From Nostoc sp. B(2019) (GTDB lineage: Bacteria > Cyanobacteriota > Cyanobacteriia > Cyanobacteriales > Nostocaceae): a stretch of 64,000 nt of DNA. The DNA is taken from assembly GCF_010091925.1 (NCBI RefSeq), contig NZ_WVID01000003.1, positions 248,001 to 312,000 on the forward strand. The letters run 5' to 3'. Below are positions 8,337 to 17,108 of the stretch, piece after piece. The position numbers and the translations under genes are program-made. The notes below the pieces were generated by a model. It saw nothing but the letters and a program-made list of their open reading frames with translations, was not told where the DNA came from and ran no database searches. Each line of letters starts with the position of its first letter. Within the stretch, counting starts at the first letter, position 1.

Positions 8337-8580
8337 TATCAAGACTTGCACTCACACTTTCAGCATCCGGTGACTTCAATCGCTGCAAAATCTCTAAAGC
8401 TGGTTGCAAATAGGATATCGCTTTAGTGTATTCACCCTGTTGTTCTGCCAAATGCCCTAACCACCACAGAGTCATTGCTTTGCCTTGGACATTACCAATG
8501 CGTTCATTTATTTCCAAAGACTGATTGTAGAGTGCGATCGCTTCATCCACTTCCCCTTTGTTGGCGTAGATACTCCAGAC
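8317..8580 (-). pseudogene. C-terminal TPR segment cut off by a frameshift
   Basis: This segment continues the TPR array of the CHAT-NTPase gene in another frame: IYANKGEVDEAIALYNQSLEINERIGNVQGKA, then a divergent last repeat (HLAEQQGEYTKAISYLQPALEILQRL) that caps the superhelix, and a natural end. The repeat unit at 8523-8640 is 118 bases long, whereas all its neighbours are 120, so two bases are missing near 8572-8578. It has no start or ribosome-binding site of its own. It is either the lost end of a truncated protein, or is restored by slippage, recombination or a sequencing correction. Confidence 0.8.
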
Positions 8581-11500
8581 AGTGCAACGTCGTCGCTTTG
8601 GTTTGGACATCCCCAATGCGTTCAGTTATTTCCAAAGACTGATTGAAGAGTGCGATCGCTTCATCTACATCCCCTTTGTTGGCGTAGATGATTCCCAGAC
8701 AGTGCAACGTCGCCGCTTTGCCTTGGACATCTCCAATGCGTTCATCTATTTCCAAAGACTGATTGTAGAGTGTGATCGCTTCATCCACTTTCCCTTTGTT
8801 GGCGTAGATATATCCCAGATTGTGCAATGTCACCGCTTGGGTTTTGAAATTACCAATGCGTTCATTTATTTCCAAAGACTGATTGTAGAGTGCAATCGCT
8901 TCATCCACTTCCCCTTTATTGGCGTAGATAGCTGCCAGATTGTGCAACGTCGCCGCTTTGGTTTGGACATTACCAATGCGTTCATTTATTTTTAAGGACT
9001 GATTGAAAAGTGCAATCGCTTCATCCACTTCCCCTTTGTTGGCGTAGATCATTCCCAGATTGTGCAACGTCGCTGCTTTGGTTTGGACATTACCAATGCG
9101 TTCATTTATTTGCAAAGACTGATTGTAGAGTGCGATCGCTTTATCCACTTCCCCTTTGTCGGCGTAGATATATCCCAGATCGTTCAACGTCGCCGCTTTG
9201 CCTTGGACATCTCCAATGCGTTCTTTTATTTCGAAAGACTGGTTGTAGAGTGCGATCGCTTGATCCACTTCCCCTTTGTCGGTGTAAATATATCCCAGAT
9301 TGTGCAACGTCGTCGCTTTGCCTTGAACATTACCAATGCATTCTTCTATTTCCAAAGACTGATTGTAGAGTGCGATCGCTTGATCTACTTCCCCTTTGTT
9401 GGCGTAGATATATCCCAGATTGTGCAACGTCGCCGCTTTGCCTTGGACATCTCCAATGCGTTCCCATAGTTCCAAAGACTGATCGTAGAGTGCGATCGCT
9501 TCATCAACTTCCCCTTTGTTGGCGTAGATACGTCCCAGTTCTTGCAACGTCGCCGCTTTGCCTTGGACATCTCCAATGCGTTCCCATAGTTCTAAAGACT
9601 GATTGTAGAGTGCGATCGCTTCATCAACTTCCCATTTGCTGGCTTTCAGCATTCCAAAATGATGATAAATTGATGCTAATTCTTGTTCGTCTTCTGCGGG
9701 ACAAAGATTTAAAGCTTGCTGGTAATAGTTTAATGCTTGATCAACCTCACCCATTTGGTGTTCACAATAAGCCATTTCTTTAAGAACCCTATGGTTTTTA
9801 GTAATTTCTAAGGTTGATTTGCACAGAGGTATTGCTTCCCGAAATCGACTTTGTTTCCGCAAGTGTTCTGCCAATGAACTAGCTATTTTCACCGCAATTT
9901 CTCCATCCTTCCCCAACAACGCCAAGCGATGAATTTCTAACTTTTGTGTTTCCGTCGCACCTCCCGCCTCCCACCACAGACGATACAAAATTTGTGGAGC
10001 TTGTTTATACAACTCTTCACCCTTGGGGTTTTCTGGAAACTCTAGCAACGGTGACAAAATCCGGGGAACACGATACAACCTCTCTGTGTTGTTGGTGAGG
10101 GTAACTTCCAACAAACCCAAAATTTCAGCGCGTTGCTTATGACTTTCCCAACTTGAGATATCCTCACAAATCGGGGAAATCGCAGCTTGAGGAACAGGTA
10201 ACTCATACACCAACAACTTCCCCAGCATTTGACGCAAAGCTGGAGTTTGCTGCTTCAGCAATACCTCTGCCAAAATATGCTCACGAAATTCCTTTTCCTT
10301 ATCTGCCATCTTTTGCAGAATCATCTCAACTCCCCTCATATACCCCTCGTCGCTTGCGGGGAGGGGTGCCGTAGGCGGGGTGGGGTTCTGGGAATTTTGC
10401 AAAATCTTATCTAACCATTCCAACAGCCGAGGATTTCCATCAGCTGCTGTTTTGGCACGTTCCGGCAAATCTGGCTGAAATTGCCAACTGCCATTAAACG
10501 AATTGAGACGATTATACTTTTTAATTAAATCTGCCCCACCCAAAGCACCCAGAGGTTCGCGGTACAGACGATGATTCAGTTCCGACAATGTGAAATTGTA
10601 GCGACAGGTAATAATTACCTTGTGGGGAAGTTGGGAATTTTGCATCGCCTTCAGCAACGCCAGCAGTACATCCACAACTTGTGGTTGCAAGACATAAACC
10701 CCATTGCGTAATTCCAAATTTTCCTCAAAGTCATCCAGCACAAACACGAAACGCTGTTCTTTGGCATTCAGTCCTTCAGTGAAAAACTTGGTGAGACGCT
10801 GCATCAAGGGTAACTTGCCATTAAGAATTTCATGCCCCCGTTCCGAAGTACATTGTTTAATAAGGGTATTGAGCAGTTTGTCCTCATCCAGTTGCCGAAA
10901 GTTCACCAGCCTGTGATAGCCAACCATCCTTTCCAGAAGTCGCGCCGTCACAGTACTCTTACCCACACCCCCCAGTCCGTGAATTAGTACCCCTAATGAA
11001 GTGCGAATTGCTTTGAGACAACGTTGCAAAGTCCGCCGTCTCCCAACAAACTCAGAGGGTTTCGCCACCCGCACCAGTTGGGTATCGGGATCTAAAAACT
11101 GTTGGTATGCAGGTTCCGGCGCAGAGGGTGGCACATCTCCCAACACTTCCACCAACGCACCCGGACATTCTCCCTGGACATATAACCGCAACAAATGCCA
11201 GTCACGCACATTCTGTTTAAACAACTGCTGGTAAGTGCTAGCGAGTGCTTGGGCTAATTGATATCCGGCTGCCAATTTGCCGTAGAGGTGCGCGGCGGCG
11301 GCTGTAGCTGTCCGATCTTCCACAGGCCGCCCCCAACTTAAAACCGCCCTCGCCCCTTGTGCAATAAGTGCCTCAGCCATAGAAGGGACAGCCCCTTTAT
11401 CTGGTGCTTGTCCAGTCCGACACCCAGATAAAAACACCAATTTGGGAAAGCGAAACCGGAAGACTTCGGCCAGTTCTGCGGCTGTGGTTTCGTGGCGATC

Positions 11501-12175
11501 GCCGATTTCCGTCTCAGTGATAAAGTAAGGCGTGTAAGGTGCTTCATCTTTAATAGAGGCGTGTCCTGTGAGGTGAAACACATCAAAGTCATTAAAATAG
11601 CGACTCCACACCTTACCCAACTCGCTGACGCAGCCGCTTTCTTCCACCCGCAAATCTACAGCAAAATCTCGCGTATCAGCCAGAATTCTCGCCTCTTCCT
11701 GTTCAAACTCTAACTTTGGTTCCACGCCTTCCGGATCGGTTGCCATAAACAATACTCGCAATTGTCGTGCTTCCACAGAAAACCCTGCCGTTTCTTTCTC
11801 AATCCAGCGCAGAGGCAAAACCACTGGATTAACCCGCTTGATCAAAAAATCCTCACCATCATGCAGCACTTCCCAAGGTAGATGTGCCAGTTGTTTCCCA
11901 GTATCAATGGCAATTACCAACCCCTCACCGCGACAGTTAGCAATTCCCCGACTCAACCACCGTCCATCCCCATCCAACCAAAAAAATAACTGCCGCCCGA
12001 TTCCTGGTAAATTGGGCAGCAGTTTATAGTAATCTCGTTCACCTTGCTTGAGGAAATCAGCGATTTCTGCCAGTTTCAGGCGGCGTGATTCATAGTGCTT
12101 TATTTGAGGTAGCCAATACCTGAGTTCAACCGTTTCCTGCGTACTTTCCCGTAGTTGAATGCGGATAGTTTGCAC
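8543..12175 (-). CDS. CHAT protease-like / STAND NTPase / TPR conflict protein
   Basis: A 1210-residue signalling protein. The N-terminal CHAT (caspase-like) domain has catalytic His205 in FHLTGHAS and Cys252 in FLSGCRTG. A STAND/NB-ARC-like NTPase follows, with Walker A GLGGVGKST (400-408) and Walker B FVFVLDDFE (477-485). After a helical region, about ten 40-residue TPRs (YANKGEVDEAIALYNQSLEI type) run from about residue 790 to the end. By analogy with NTP-dependent conflict systems, the TPRs would sense a trigger, the NTPase oligomerise and CHAT cleave a target. The upstream EACC1-like gene ends one base before its start, so the two are translationally linked. The last TPR is frameshifted, ending in QQRGSG. 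A proline-rich insert (PTPPTAPLPASDEGY) near residue 607 derives from a palindromic repeat. Confidence 0.92.
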   Translation of the reverse strand: MQTIRIQLRESTQETVELRYWLPQIKHYESRRLKLAEIADFLKQGERDYYKLLPNLPGIGRQLFFWLDGDGRWLSRGIANCRGEGLVIAIDTGKQLAHLPWEVLHDGEDFLIKRVNPVVLPLRWIEKETAGFSVEARQLRVLFMATDPEGVEPKLEFEQEEARILADTRDFAVDLRVEESGCVSELGKVWSRYFNDFDVFHLTGHASIKDEAPYTPYFITETEIGDRHETTAAELAEVFRFRFPKLVFLSGCRTGQAPDKGAVPSMAEALIAQGARAVLSWGRPVEDRTATAAAAHLYGKLAAGYQLAQALASTYQQLFKQNVRDWHLLRLYVQGECPGALVEVLGDVPPSAPEPAYQQFLDPDTQLVRVAKPSEFVGRRRTLQRCLKAIRTSLGVLIHGLGGVGKSTVTARLLERMVGYHRLVNFRQLDEDKLLNTLIKQCTSERGHEILNGKLPLMQRLTKFFTEGLNAKEQRFVFVLDDFEENLELRNGVYVLQPQVVDVLLALLKAMQNSQLPHKVIITCRYNFTLSELNHRLYREPLGALGGADLIKKYNRLNSFNGSWQFQPDLPERAKTAADGNPRLLEWLDKILQNSQNPTPPTAPLPASDEGYMRGVEMILQKMADKEKEFREHILAEVLLKQQTPALRQMLGKLLVYELPVPQAAISPICEDISSWESHKQRAEILGLLEVTLTNNTERLYRVPRILSPLLEFPENPKGEELYKQAPQILYRLWWEAGGATETQKLEIHRLALLGKDGEIAVKIASSLAEHLRKQSRFREAIPLCKSTLEITKNHRVLKEMAYCEHQMGEVDQALNYYQQALNLCPAEDEQELASIYHHFGMLKASKWEVDEAIALYNQSLELWERIGDVQGKAATLQELGRIYANKGEVDEAIALYDQSLELWERIGDVQGKAATLHNLGYIYANKGEVDQAIALYNQSLEIEECIGNVQGKATTLHNLGYIYTDKGEVDQAIALYNQSFEIKERIGDVQGKAATLNDLGYIYADKGEVDKAIALYNQSLQINERIGNVQTKAATLHNLGMIYANKGEVDEAIALFNQSLKINERIGNVQTKAATLHNLAAIYANKGEVDEAIALYNQSLEINERIGNFKTQAVTLHNLGYIYANKGKVDEAITLYNQSLEIDERIGDVQGKAATLHCLGIIYANKGDVDEAIALFNQSLEITERIGDVQTKATTLHCLEYLRQQRGSG

Positions 12176-12176
12176 T

Positions 12177-12503
12177 TTATTTGCTGAGAGATTTGAGGAT
12201 TTCCGTGATTTCCTCTATAGTAGCTTCTTCGAGTAAAATCCTGTTTCCAGTATCAGGGTCAAGAATTACCACATCAAATTGCTTACCTGGATGGGATTTC
12301 TGCCATTCTTGATACCATTTGCGGATTTGCTCAGCTAAAGCCGCAACACCACCCACAATGGTAATAATAGTTGCGATCGCCGCCAAAGTTCCCTCTCTTT
12401 GCGTCGGAACTTCGTAGCTTCCAGATATTCCCGGAATTCCTAGCAAAGCCTCCGCCGCCGCTGGTGCGCCTTCACCCTCAATACCGATTTGAATTTCTGC
12501 CAT
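12177..12503 (-). CDS. EACC1-like accessory protein of the conflict locus
   Basis: A 108-residue protein starting MAEIQIGIEGEG; this ATG is preceded by GGTGAT at good spacing, unlike an upstream GTG. A short N-terminal strand region leads to an alanine-rich hydrophobic helix (LAAIATIITIVGGVAALAEQIRKWY), then a strand (FDVVILDPDTGN) and a C-terminal helix (IEEITEILKSL). This order matches the effector-associated constant component 1 (EACC1) family, which accompanies CHAT- or peptidase-bearing NTPase conflict systems. Its stop is one base from the start of the CHAT gene. The family match is from memory of the pattern, and the function of EACC1 is unknown; it may hold the effector at a membrane or restrain it. 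Confidence 0.75.
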   Translation of the reverse strand: MAEIQIGIEGEGAPAAAEALLGIPGISGSYEVPTQREGTLAAIATIITIVGGVAALAEQIRKWYQEWQKSHPGKQFDVVILDPDTGNRILLEEATIEEITEILKSLSK

Positions 12504-12664
12504 AAAATCACCAGCGAATTTATACAGTGTTTTTATCTCACGCAAAGGTGCAAAGACGCAAAAAAGAAAGCATTTCTAAATTATTTAGTTTGTATTGTAC
12601 CGATTGCCTAAAATAAGACAACAGATTCAAACTTTGAAACCTAGATTTAATCTGACTTTCAAAA

Positions 12665-12690
12665 ATTACGAATTACGAATTACGAATTAG
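12665..12690. repeat. ATTACGA heptamer repeat (right flank of the conflict locus)
   Basis: Three exact ATTACGA copies and a partial fourth, immediately before the start of the next gene. It is the same heptamer as at 8309-8336, so the two arrays bracket the EACC1/CHAT genes in direct orientation. Confidence 0.7.
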
Positions 12691-12691
12691 T

Positions 12692-13261
12692 ATGTCTCTT
12701 GCTCCTTGGCGAAGTGCGATCGCCCATGCCCTCCATCGCAACCGCAGCCTTGTTTATGCCCGTTATCTGCAACTAGCAACAGTACGGGCAAACGGTCGTC
12801 CTGCTAATCGTACCCTGGTCTTTCGCGGCTTTCTTGAAGATACCAACCAGCTAAAATTTATTACTGATGCCCGAAGCGATAAAGCCGAGCAGATACAGCA
12901 GCAACCTTGGGCAGAAGTTTGCTGGTACTTCCCCAATACACGAGAACAATTCCGCATTACTGGATACTTGACCCTAATAGGCGACGATGATTCTCACTCT
13001 GCCCGCATCACCACTTGGCAGGAACTAAGTGATGCAGCGCGTTTACAGTTTGCTTGGCCTCATCCTGGTAAACCAAGAGAGGAAAAAGCAGCCTTTGAAC
13101 CACCACCGCCGAATCTCGCTCAACCAGTGCCTAGTTTTTGCCTACTGCTACTCGATCCAACGCAGGTAGATCATTTAGAATTGCGCGGCGAACCACAAAA
13201 TAGATGGCTTTATTGCCGCAACGATCAGCAAGAGTGGTTTACACAAGAGGTTAATCCTTGA
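12692..13261 (+). CDS. Pyridoxamine 5'-phosphate oxidase-like FMN-binding protein
   Basis: A 189-residue protein of the PNPOx-like split-barrel fold, close to the cyanobacterial Alr4036 type. Typical features: APWRSAIAHALHRNRSLVYARYLQLATVRANGRPANRTLVFRGF at the N-terminus (first strands and FMN contacts), KAEQIQQQPWAEVCWYFPNTREQFRITGYL in the middle, and the C-terminal strand VDHLELRGEPQNRWLY. The family usually binds FMN, but substrate and reaction are unknown. It stands alone, transcribed away from the conflict locus, and its start follows the ATTACGA repeat directly. Confidence 0.9.
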   Translation: MSLAPWRSAIAHALHRNRSLVYARYLQLATVRANGRPANRTLVFRGFLEDTNQLKFITDARSDKAEQIQQQPWAEVCWYFPNTREQFRITGYLTLIGDDDSHSARITTWQELSDAARLQFAWPHPGKPREEKAAFEPPPPNLAQPVPSFCLLLLDPTQVDHLELRGEPQNRWLYCRNDQQEWFTQEVNP

Positions 13262-13316
13262 TTTAGTAGTCAAAAGTCAAAAAGTCCAGAGTCCAGTGTC
13301 AATAGTCCAAGAATTT

Positions 13317-13532
13317 TTGACCCTTTAACGCCAGTCGCCTCTCCTAAAAGAGACGCTGCGCGTAGCTTGCTTCCCCGTAGGGGTACAAGTCGGGAAACCC
13401 TTTCGGCAGTTCCTCATGGGGGAAACCCCCATCGCCCTTGGCGTCTCCCCTTGGGAGAAGACCGGACTGCCGACGCTCCTACGTCGCTACCGCTACGCTA
13501 ACACCACGGCGCTGGCTCCCCTTGACCCTTGA
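13317..13532. repeat. Long member of a GC-rich palindromic repeat family
   Basis: Starts TTGACCCTTTAACGCCAG and ends GGCGCTGGCTCCCCTTGACC, so its ends are complementary. The interior has further palindromes (CTTTCGG.., GGGGGAAACCCCC, GGCGTCTCCCCTTGGGAGAAG). Degenerate GTCAAAAGTC heptamers flank it on the left. Shorter relatives occur at 39031, 39421 and 44908. The spacer contains nothing else. Confidence 0.7.
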
Positions 13533-14297
13533 CTAAATACCAGCACCATCTAAAAATTGCTGGATCGCCTTATCTCTAAGGTTACACGAGCGAGAGTTTT
13601 GTGCCGACTCATCTTCTTTAACAACTAAATTACCCGCTAAAACAGGAGTTTTTTCAGAAGAATTAGTACGCTGGAGATTTTGTATTTGTTCTTCAAGTGA
13701 CTCAATACGGGTTACTAAAGCACGAATCACTTCAGCTTCCGAATCTGGTAAATTGTTGTGTTCTAAGGGAGCAACCCGCACTCCAGAACGGTAGACAATA
13801 CGACCGGGTACGCCTACCACAGTACAATCAGTAGGCACATCCCTCAAGACGACTGACCCAGCACCAATGCGGACATTATTGCCAATTTGGAGATTACCCA
13901 GTACCTTCGCTCCAGCTCCGACTACGACATTTTCGCCCAAAGTTGGATGGCGTTTGCCGCTTTGTTTACCAGTCCCTCCAAGGGTGACACCTTGATAAAT
14001 TAGGGCATAGTCGCCTACGATCGCTGTTTCGCCAATTACCACACCCATCCCGTGGTCAATAAACACGCTCTGTCCAATTATTGCACCTGGGTGGATTTCA
14101 ATTCCAGTTAAAAACCGAGCTATGTGAGATATCAGGCGAGGGATAAAGGGAATACCAATACTGTGCAGCCAGTGAGCTAGCCGATGGAAAAATAGGGCTT
14201 GCAACCCAGGGTAACAAAACAAAACTTCCAACCAGTTACGGGCAGCTGGATCACGTTCAAAGATGATGCGAAGGTCAGCACGCAGAGTAGATAGCAC
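13533..14297 (-). CDS. cysE: Serine O-acetyltransferase
   Basis: Transfers acetyl from acetyl-CoA to L-serine, the committed step of cysteine synthesis. The 254-residue protein has the helical N-terminal domain ([31 protein letters not shown]) and a left-handed hexapeptide beta-helix (residues about 70-185), with [38 protein letters not shown] and [25 protein letters not shown]. The catalytic His residues lie in IHPGA and DHGMG. The C-terminal extension ([31 protein letters not shown]) has coiled-coil character, as in other cyanobacteria. The start codon is GTG. Single gene; repeats lie on both sides. Confidence 0.96.
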   Translation of the reverse strand: MLSTLRADLRIIFERDPAARNWLEVLFCYPGLQALFFHRLAHWLHSIGIPFIPRLISHIARFLTGIEIHPGAIIGQSVFIDHGMGVVIGETAIVGDYALIYQGVTLGGTGKQSGKRHPTLGENVVVGAGAKVLGNLQIGNNVRIGAGSVVLRDVPTDCTVVGVPGRIVYRSGVRVAPLEHNNLPDSEAEVIRALVTRIESLEEQIQNLQRTNSSEKTPVLAGNLVVKEDESAQNSRSCNLRDKAIQQFLDGAGI

Positions 14298-14399
14298 GAG
14301 ATAATACCCTCGGAAAGCAAAACGAGCTACTCTCTCATATTATCGTCCCAAGTGTTATCTCTCATATCTCTCAAAGGAGGATTGGAGATTGGGCATGGG

Positions 14400-14492
14400 A
14401 TATGGGCCATTGGGGAAAGGGAAAGGGGTAAAGGGAAAAGGTAAGAATCATCCCTTTACCCTTTGCCCTTTAACCTTTTCCCTCCTTCCCCA
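14400..14492. repeat. Purine/pyrimidine palindrome
   Basis: A run of GGGAAA/GGTAAA blocks (14403-14440) is followed after a short loop by the matching CCCTTT/ACCTTT blocks, giving a long imperfect hairpin. It lies between cysE and the secreted-protein gene and may act as the latter's terminator. Similar pyrimidine tracts occur in other spacers here. Confidence 0.6.
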
Positions 14493-14508
14493 GTCCCCAA
14501 TCCCTACT

Positions 14509-15000
14509 TTATTGCTGTACCGTCACAGTGTAGTTACGCTTCATCCCAGGGTTAAATGTACCTACCCAAATTCGATAAGTGCCACTTTTCCAGTTTTTGT
14601 CGTCAACGCTAGCATCTTTACTTTTACCAGTGTCATCGCCACAACGAATTGTGTTTTTGTCTGGACCTTGGATAAGTAAAGTCGTATCGTATCCATTACT
14701 GTTGACTTGTATTTTCAGACGGGAAAAGTCTTTTTCCAAAATCATAATGTGATCTGGAGTGGGGTCAGCAAAGCCGATACAGGCATTCCTGTGCTGATCG
14801 CGGTTACTAATGGCAGATAAGGAATAGGAACCACTTGTATACCCTTCCACTATTCCTCTAGCTGCTTCAAAGCCTTGTGACAGACTAAATTTACCAAAAT
14901 GTGCTGTCTCTTCTGCTATTACAGGGGTAGCTGTTATGGCGGTGAATATAGCCAATAACAAGCCGGCACGAAACTGAAGTCGGGGGCGACGATATTTCAT
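14509..15000 (-). CDS. Secreted conserved hypothetical protein
   Basis: A 163-residue precursor. The N-terminus has a basic region and a hydrophobic core ending APVIA-type (LLLAIFTAITATPVIAEE), a clear Sec signal peptide. The mature part contains ACIGFADPTPDHIMILEKDFSRLKIQVNSNGYDTTLLIQGPDKNTIRCGDDTG and WKSGTYRIWVGTFNPGMKRNYTVTVQQ. This looks like a beta-sandwich of the kind found in bacterial pre-peptidase C-terminal-like domains, with two Cys that could form a disulfide. No enzyme motif. It would act in the periplasm or outside the cell. Monocistronic. Confidence 0.82.
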   Translation of the reverse strand: MKYRRPRLQFRAGLLLAIFTAITATPVIAEETAHFGKFSLSQGFEAARGIVEGYTSGSYSLSAISNRDQHRNACIGFADPTPDHIMILEKDFSRLKIQVNSNGYDTTLLIQGPDKNTIRCGDDTGKSKDASVDDKNWKSGTYRIWVGTFNPGMKRNYTVTVQQ

Positions 15001-15209
15001 GGTAGCCCTCCAACAGGCTATTATTGTTATTATATATACATATTTTATTTATTAAAACCCGTATAATCCCAGTAGGTGTGCCACATTAAAATGTGCCACA
15101 TTTAAAGTTTTTGCAGTTAATGGAAGTTGAGGAGTGAGAACAGGGGGGAAGTTGCAGCAAATCTTTCCCCTCTACCCCTGTGTCTTTTGACTCCTTGTCC
15201 CCATCTCCC

Positions 15210-16859
15210 TTACGAGTGATCAAGTTGGAAGAAGACACCGCCTTTGAGCGCTCGCGTGTCAGTGCCATAACTACTGATTGTGAGCGATCGCAGTTTGTCG
15301 AAAAATGGTTTGCCTAATACTTCAACTAGCTTCAGAATTGGTAGCTGACGCTCTAATAGATTCTGGCTCTTTGACCAGTCAAGATATATGTAGCCTTGGT
15401 TTTGTTGAGGGATGGCAGCGATACTATCTTGGAAATTGGGATTGTCAATTAAGGAATTGTTCTTGGCTGTGAGGACTTCATCCATTGTCTCTAGGTCAGA
15501 AGTGAAAATTTCGTAATTTCCTAGAGTTGTATGTACTCCTTGCACTTTTGCCTCGATGCTCAATGAGCGTCGCTCTTTGGTATCGGCTTGTTTAGAAGCA
15601 GTGACTAACTCTGTCCAAGCAGAGATTTTTTGTTTGTCTAGAGTGAGGGGACTAATGCTGAGTCCATTTGATGAGGCGATCGCATCCAAATGAGCAACGC
15701 CTTGTTGTACACCTTCTGTGTTTTCCACCACAAAAATCCAATGGGGAGTTGTTTGTTGCGGTAACAATGCTATGGCGTATTCTCCTTGTACCCAGCTGAA
15801 AATATCTTCTGCCAAATTTACGCCCCAGCGTTTTTGAATATTCGCTAATGGTTCTAGCAATGGAATCACATCTTTCCCCGAACCATATATAGTCGCTGTC
15901 GCTTGTTTCCAGAGTTTGGCTAGATCGCTATTGCCCAAATTACTCAAATTTGAGCCGGAGATTGCCAAATCGGCTGATGCTGGAATGTACTGCAACGCTT
16001 CTACAGGTTTAGATAATAACGGGGATGAAGTGGCGATCTCTGATGAAGCCAGAAATGTAGTTTCTGCCAGTAATCCTTTGGGGTTCAAGGCTAGAGAAAT
16101 AATTTCGCTGTCATAGGTTTTTTCTGATAGTTCTAAGCCTTGCCATTTTGCCACCATAGGAAGATTCAGAAAAGCTACAGCTAAACTACCTTTGGGTACT
16201 TGTTTAGTAGCTTTTTGGTATTCAGGGAATTTAGTCAAATTCAGATCGGGAGCTTGGACATTATTGATGGCTTCTCGCAGCACTTTCGGATTATTGGCAA
16301 ACAATACAAAGCCTTCGCCGACAACTGCACCTGTAAGCAAGTCCTGCTCTGGTTGAGAATTGTCATAGATCAGTTTGACGCCTTTGTATTGCTCAACGGC
16401 TAAATTTGCCCCGGCTAATGCCCGTTTGGAAAAAAACAACTCAACAAACTCGCGGCTTTTCTGTGGTTGCTTGGTTGCTAGTGCCATTAGATACCCTGGC
16501 TGCTGTCCATTTTCTGGATCGCGATCAATGTCTAAGGTGGTGATAGCCAGTGTAATTTCGTCTCCTAGCCAGGGCTGAATATCTTGTTTGTAATCTATGC
16601 GACTTTTAGCCAATAAACTAGTTTTGAGCTTGGACAGTTCACCATCACGCTCCAACGCCTGTAAACGGTCTGGATTCACCAGTAATGACGCCGTAACAGG
16701 GGCAAGTTTTGACACAAATATGGCAGCACTTGGTTGGGAGGTAGAGGCGATGAGGTTAACCGGACTTTTAACGAACCAGTAAAAGCCAGCGATTACAATC
16801 ACTAGTAGCGCGATCGCACCAGCTACTAGGAAACCAAAAAATGAGCTTTGCCTGTTCAC
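15210..16859 (-). CDS. DUF3352 domain-containing membrane-anchored protein
   Basis: A 549-residue cyanobacterial DUF3352 protein. One N-terminal membrane segment (about 9-29, FLVAGAIALLVIVIAGFYWFV) anchors a large domain probably located in the periplasm. Repeated features of the family are visible: AAIFVSKLAPVTASLLVNPDRL, DIQPWLGDEITLAI, GSLAVAFLNLP, and SADLAISGSNLSNL. It has no catalytic motif and no assigned function. A tandem 15-base repeat (TGTGCCACATT..) lies just past its 3' end at about 15072-15103. The start is clear, directly before a hydrophobic segment. Confidence 0.88.
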   Translation of the reverse strand: MNRQSSFFGFLVAGAIALLVIVIAGFYWFVKSPVNLIASTSQPSAAIFVSKLAPVTASLLVNPDRLQALERDGELSKLKTSLLAKSRIDYKQDIQPWLGDEITLAITTLDIDRDPENGQQPGYLMALATKQPQKSREFVELFFSKRALAGANLAVEQYKGVKLIYDNSQPEQDLLTGAVVGEGFVLFANNPKVLREAINNVQAPDLNLTKFPEYQKATKQVPKGSLAVAFLNLPMVAKWQGLELSEKTYDSEIISLALNPKGLLAETTFLASSEIATSSPLLSKPVEALQYIPASADLAISGSNLSNLGNSDLAKLWKQATATIYGSGKDVIPLLEPLANIQKRWGVNLAEDIFSWVQGEYAIALLPQQTTPHWIFVVENTEGVQQGVAHLDAIASSNGLSISPLTLDKQKISAWTELVTASKQADTKERRSLSIEAKVQGVHTTLGNYEIFTSDLETMDEVLTAKNNSLIDNPNFQDSIAAIPQQNQGYIYLDWSKSQNLLERQLPILKLVEVLGKPFFDKLRSLTISSYGTDTRALKGGVFFQLDHS

Positions 16860-17108
16860 ATTAGACCTATAAAACGCGAAGGTTTACAGCAATTTAACTA
16901 AAATGCCCGGAATCCACCATTTCGATTTGGCGGCGGATGAACGACAGGTTAAGTAGATTGCGACTTAGATGGAAAGCGTGCTCGTAAATCAATACAGTTC
17001 ACTTAGAACTGTGAGACAAGCAGACACACCCTTCTCAAAATGGATGCTCATGCTAGATTAAAGGTTTTCTGTCACCATAAATAATATAGGATTGTTTACA
17101 AAAACCTC

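Noticed and set aside
8582-9783. Plus-strand frames across the TPR array (8582-8995, 9010-9783, 9062-9469)
   Set aside because: They are shadows kept open by the 120-base repeat; the protein family on the minus strand is clear.
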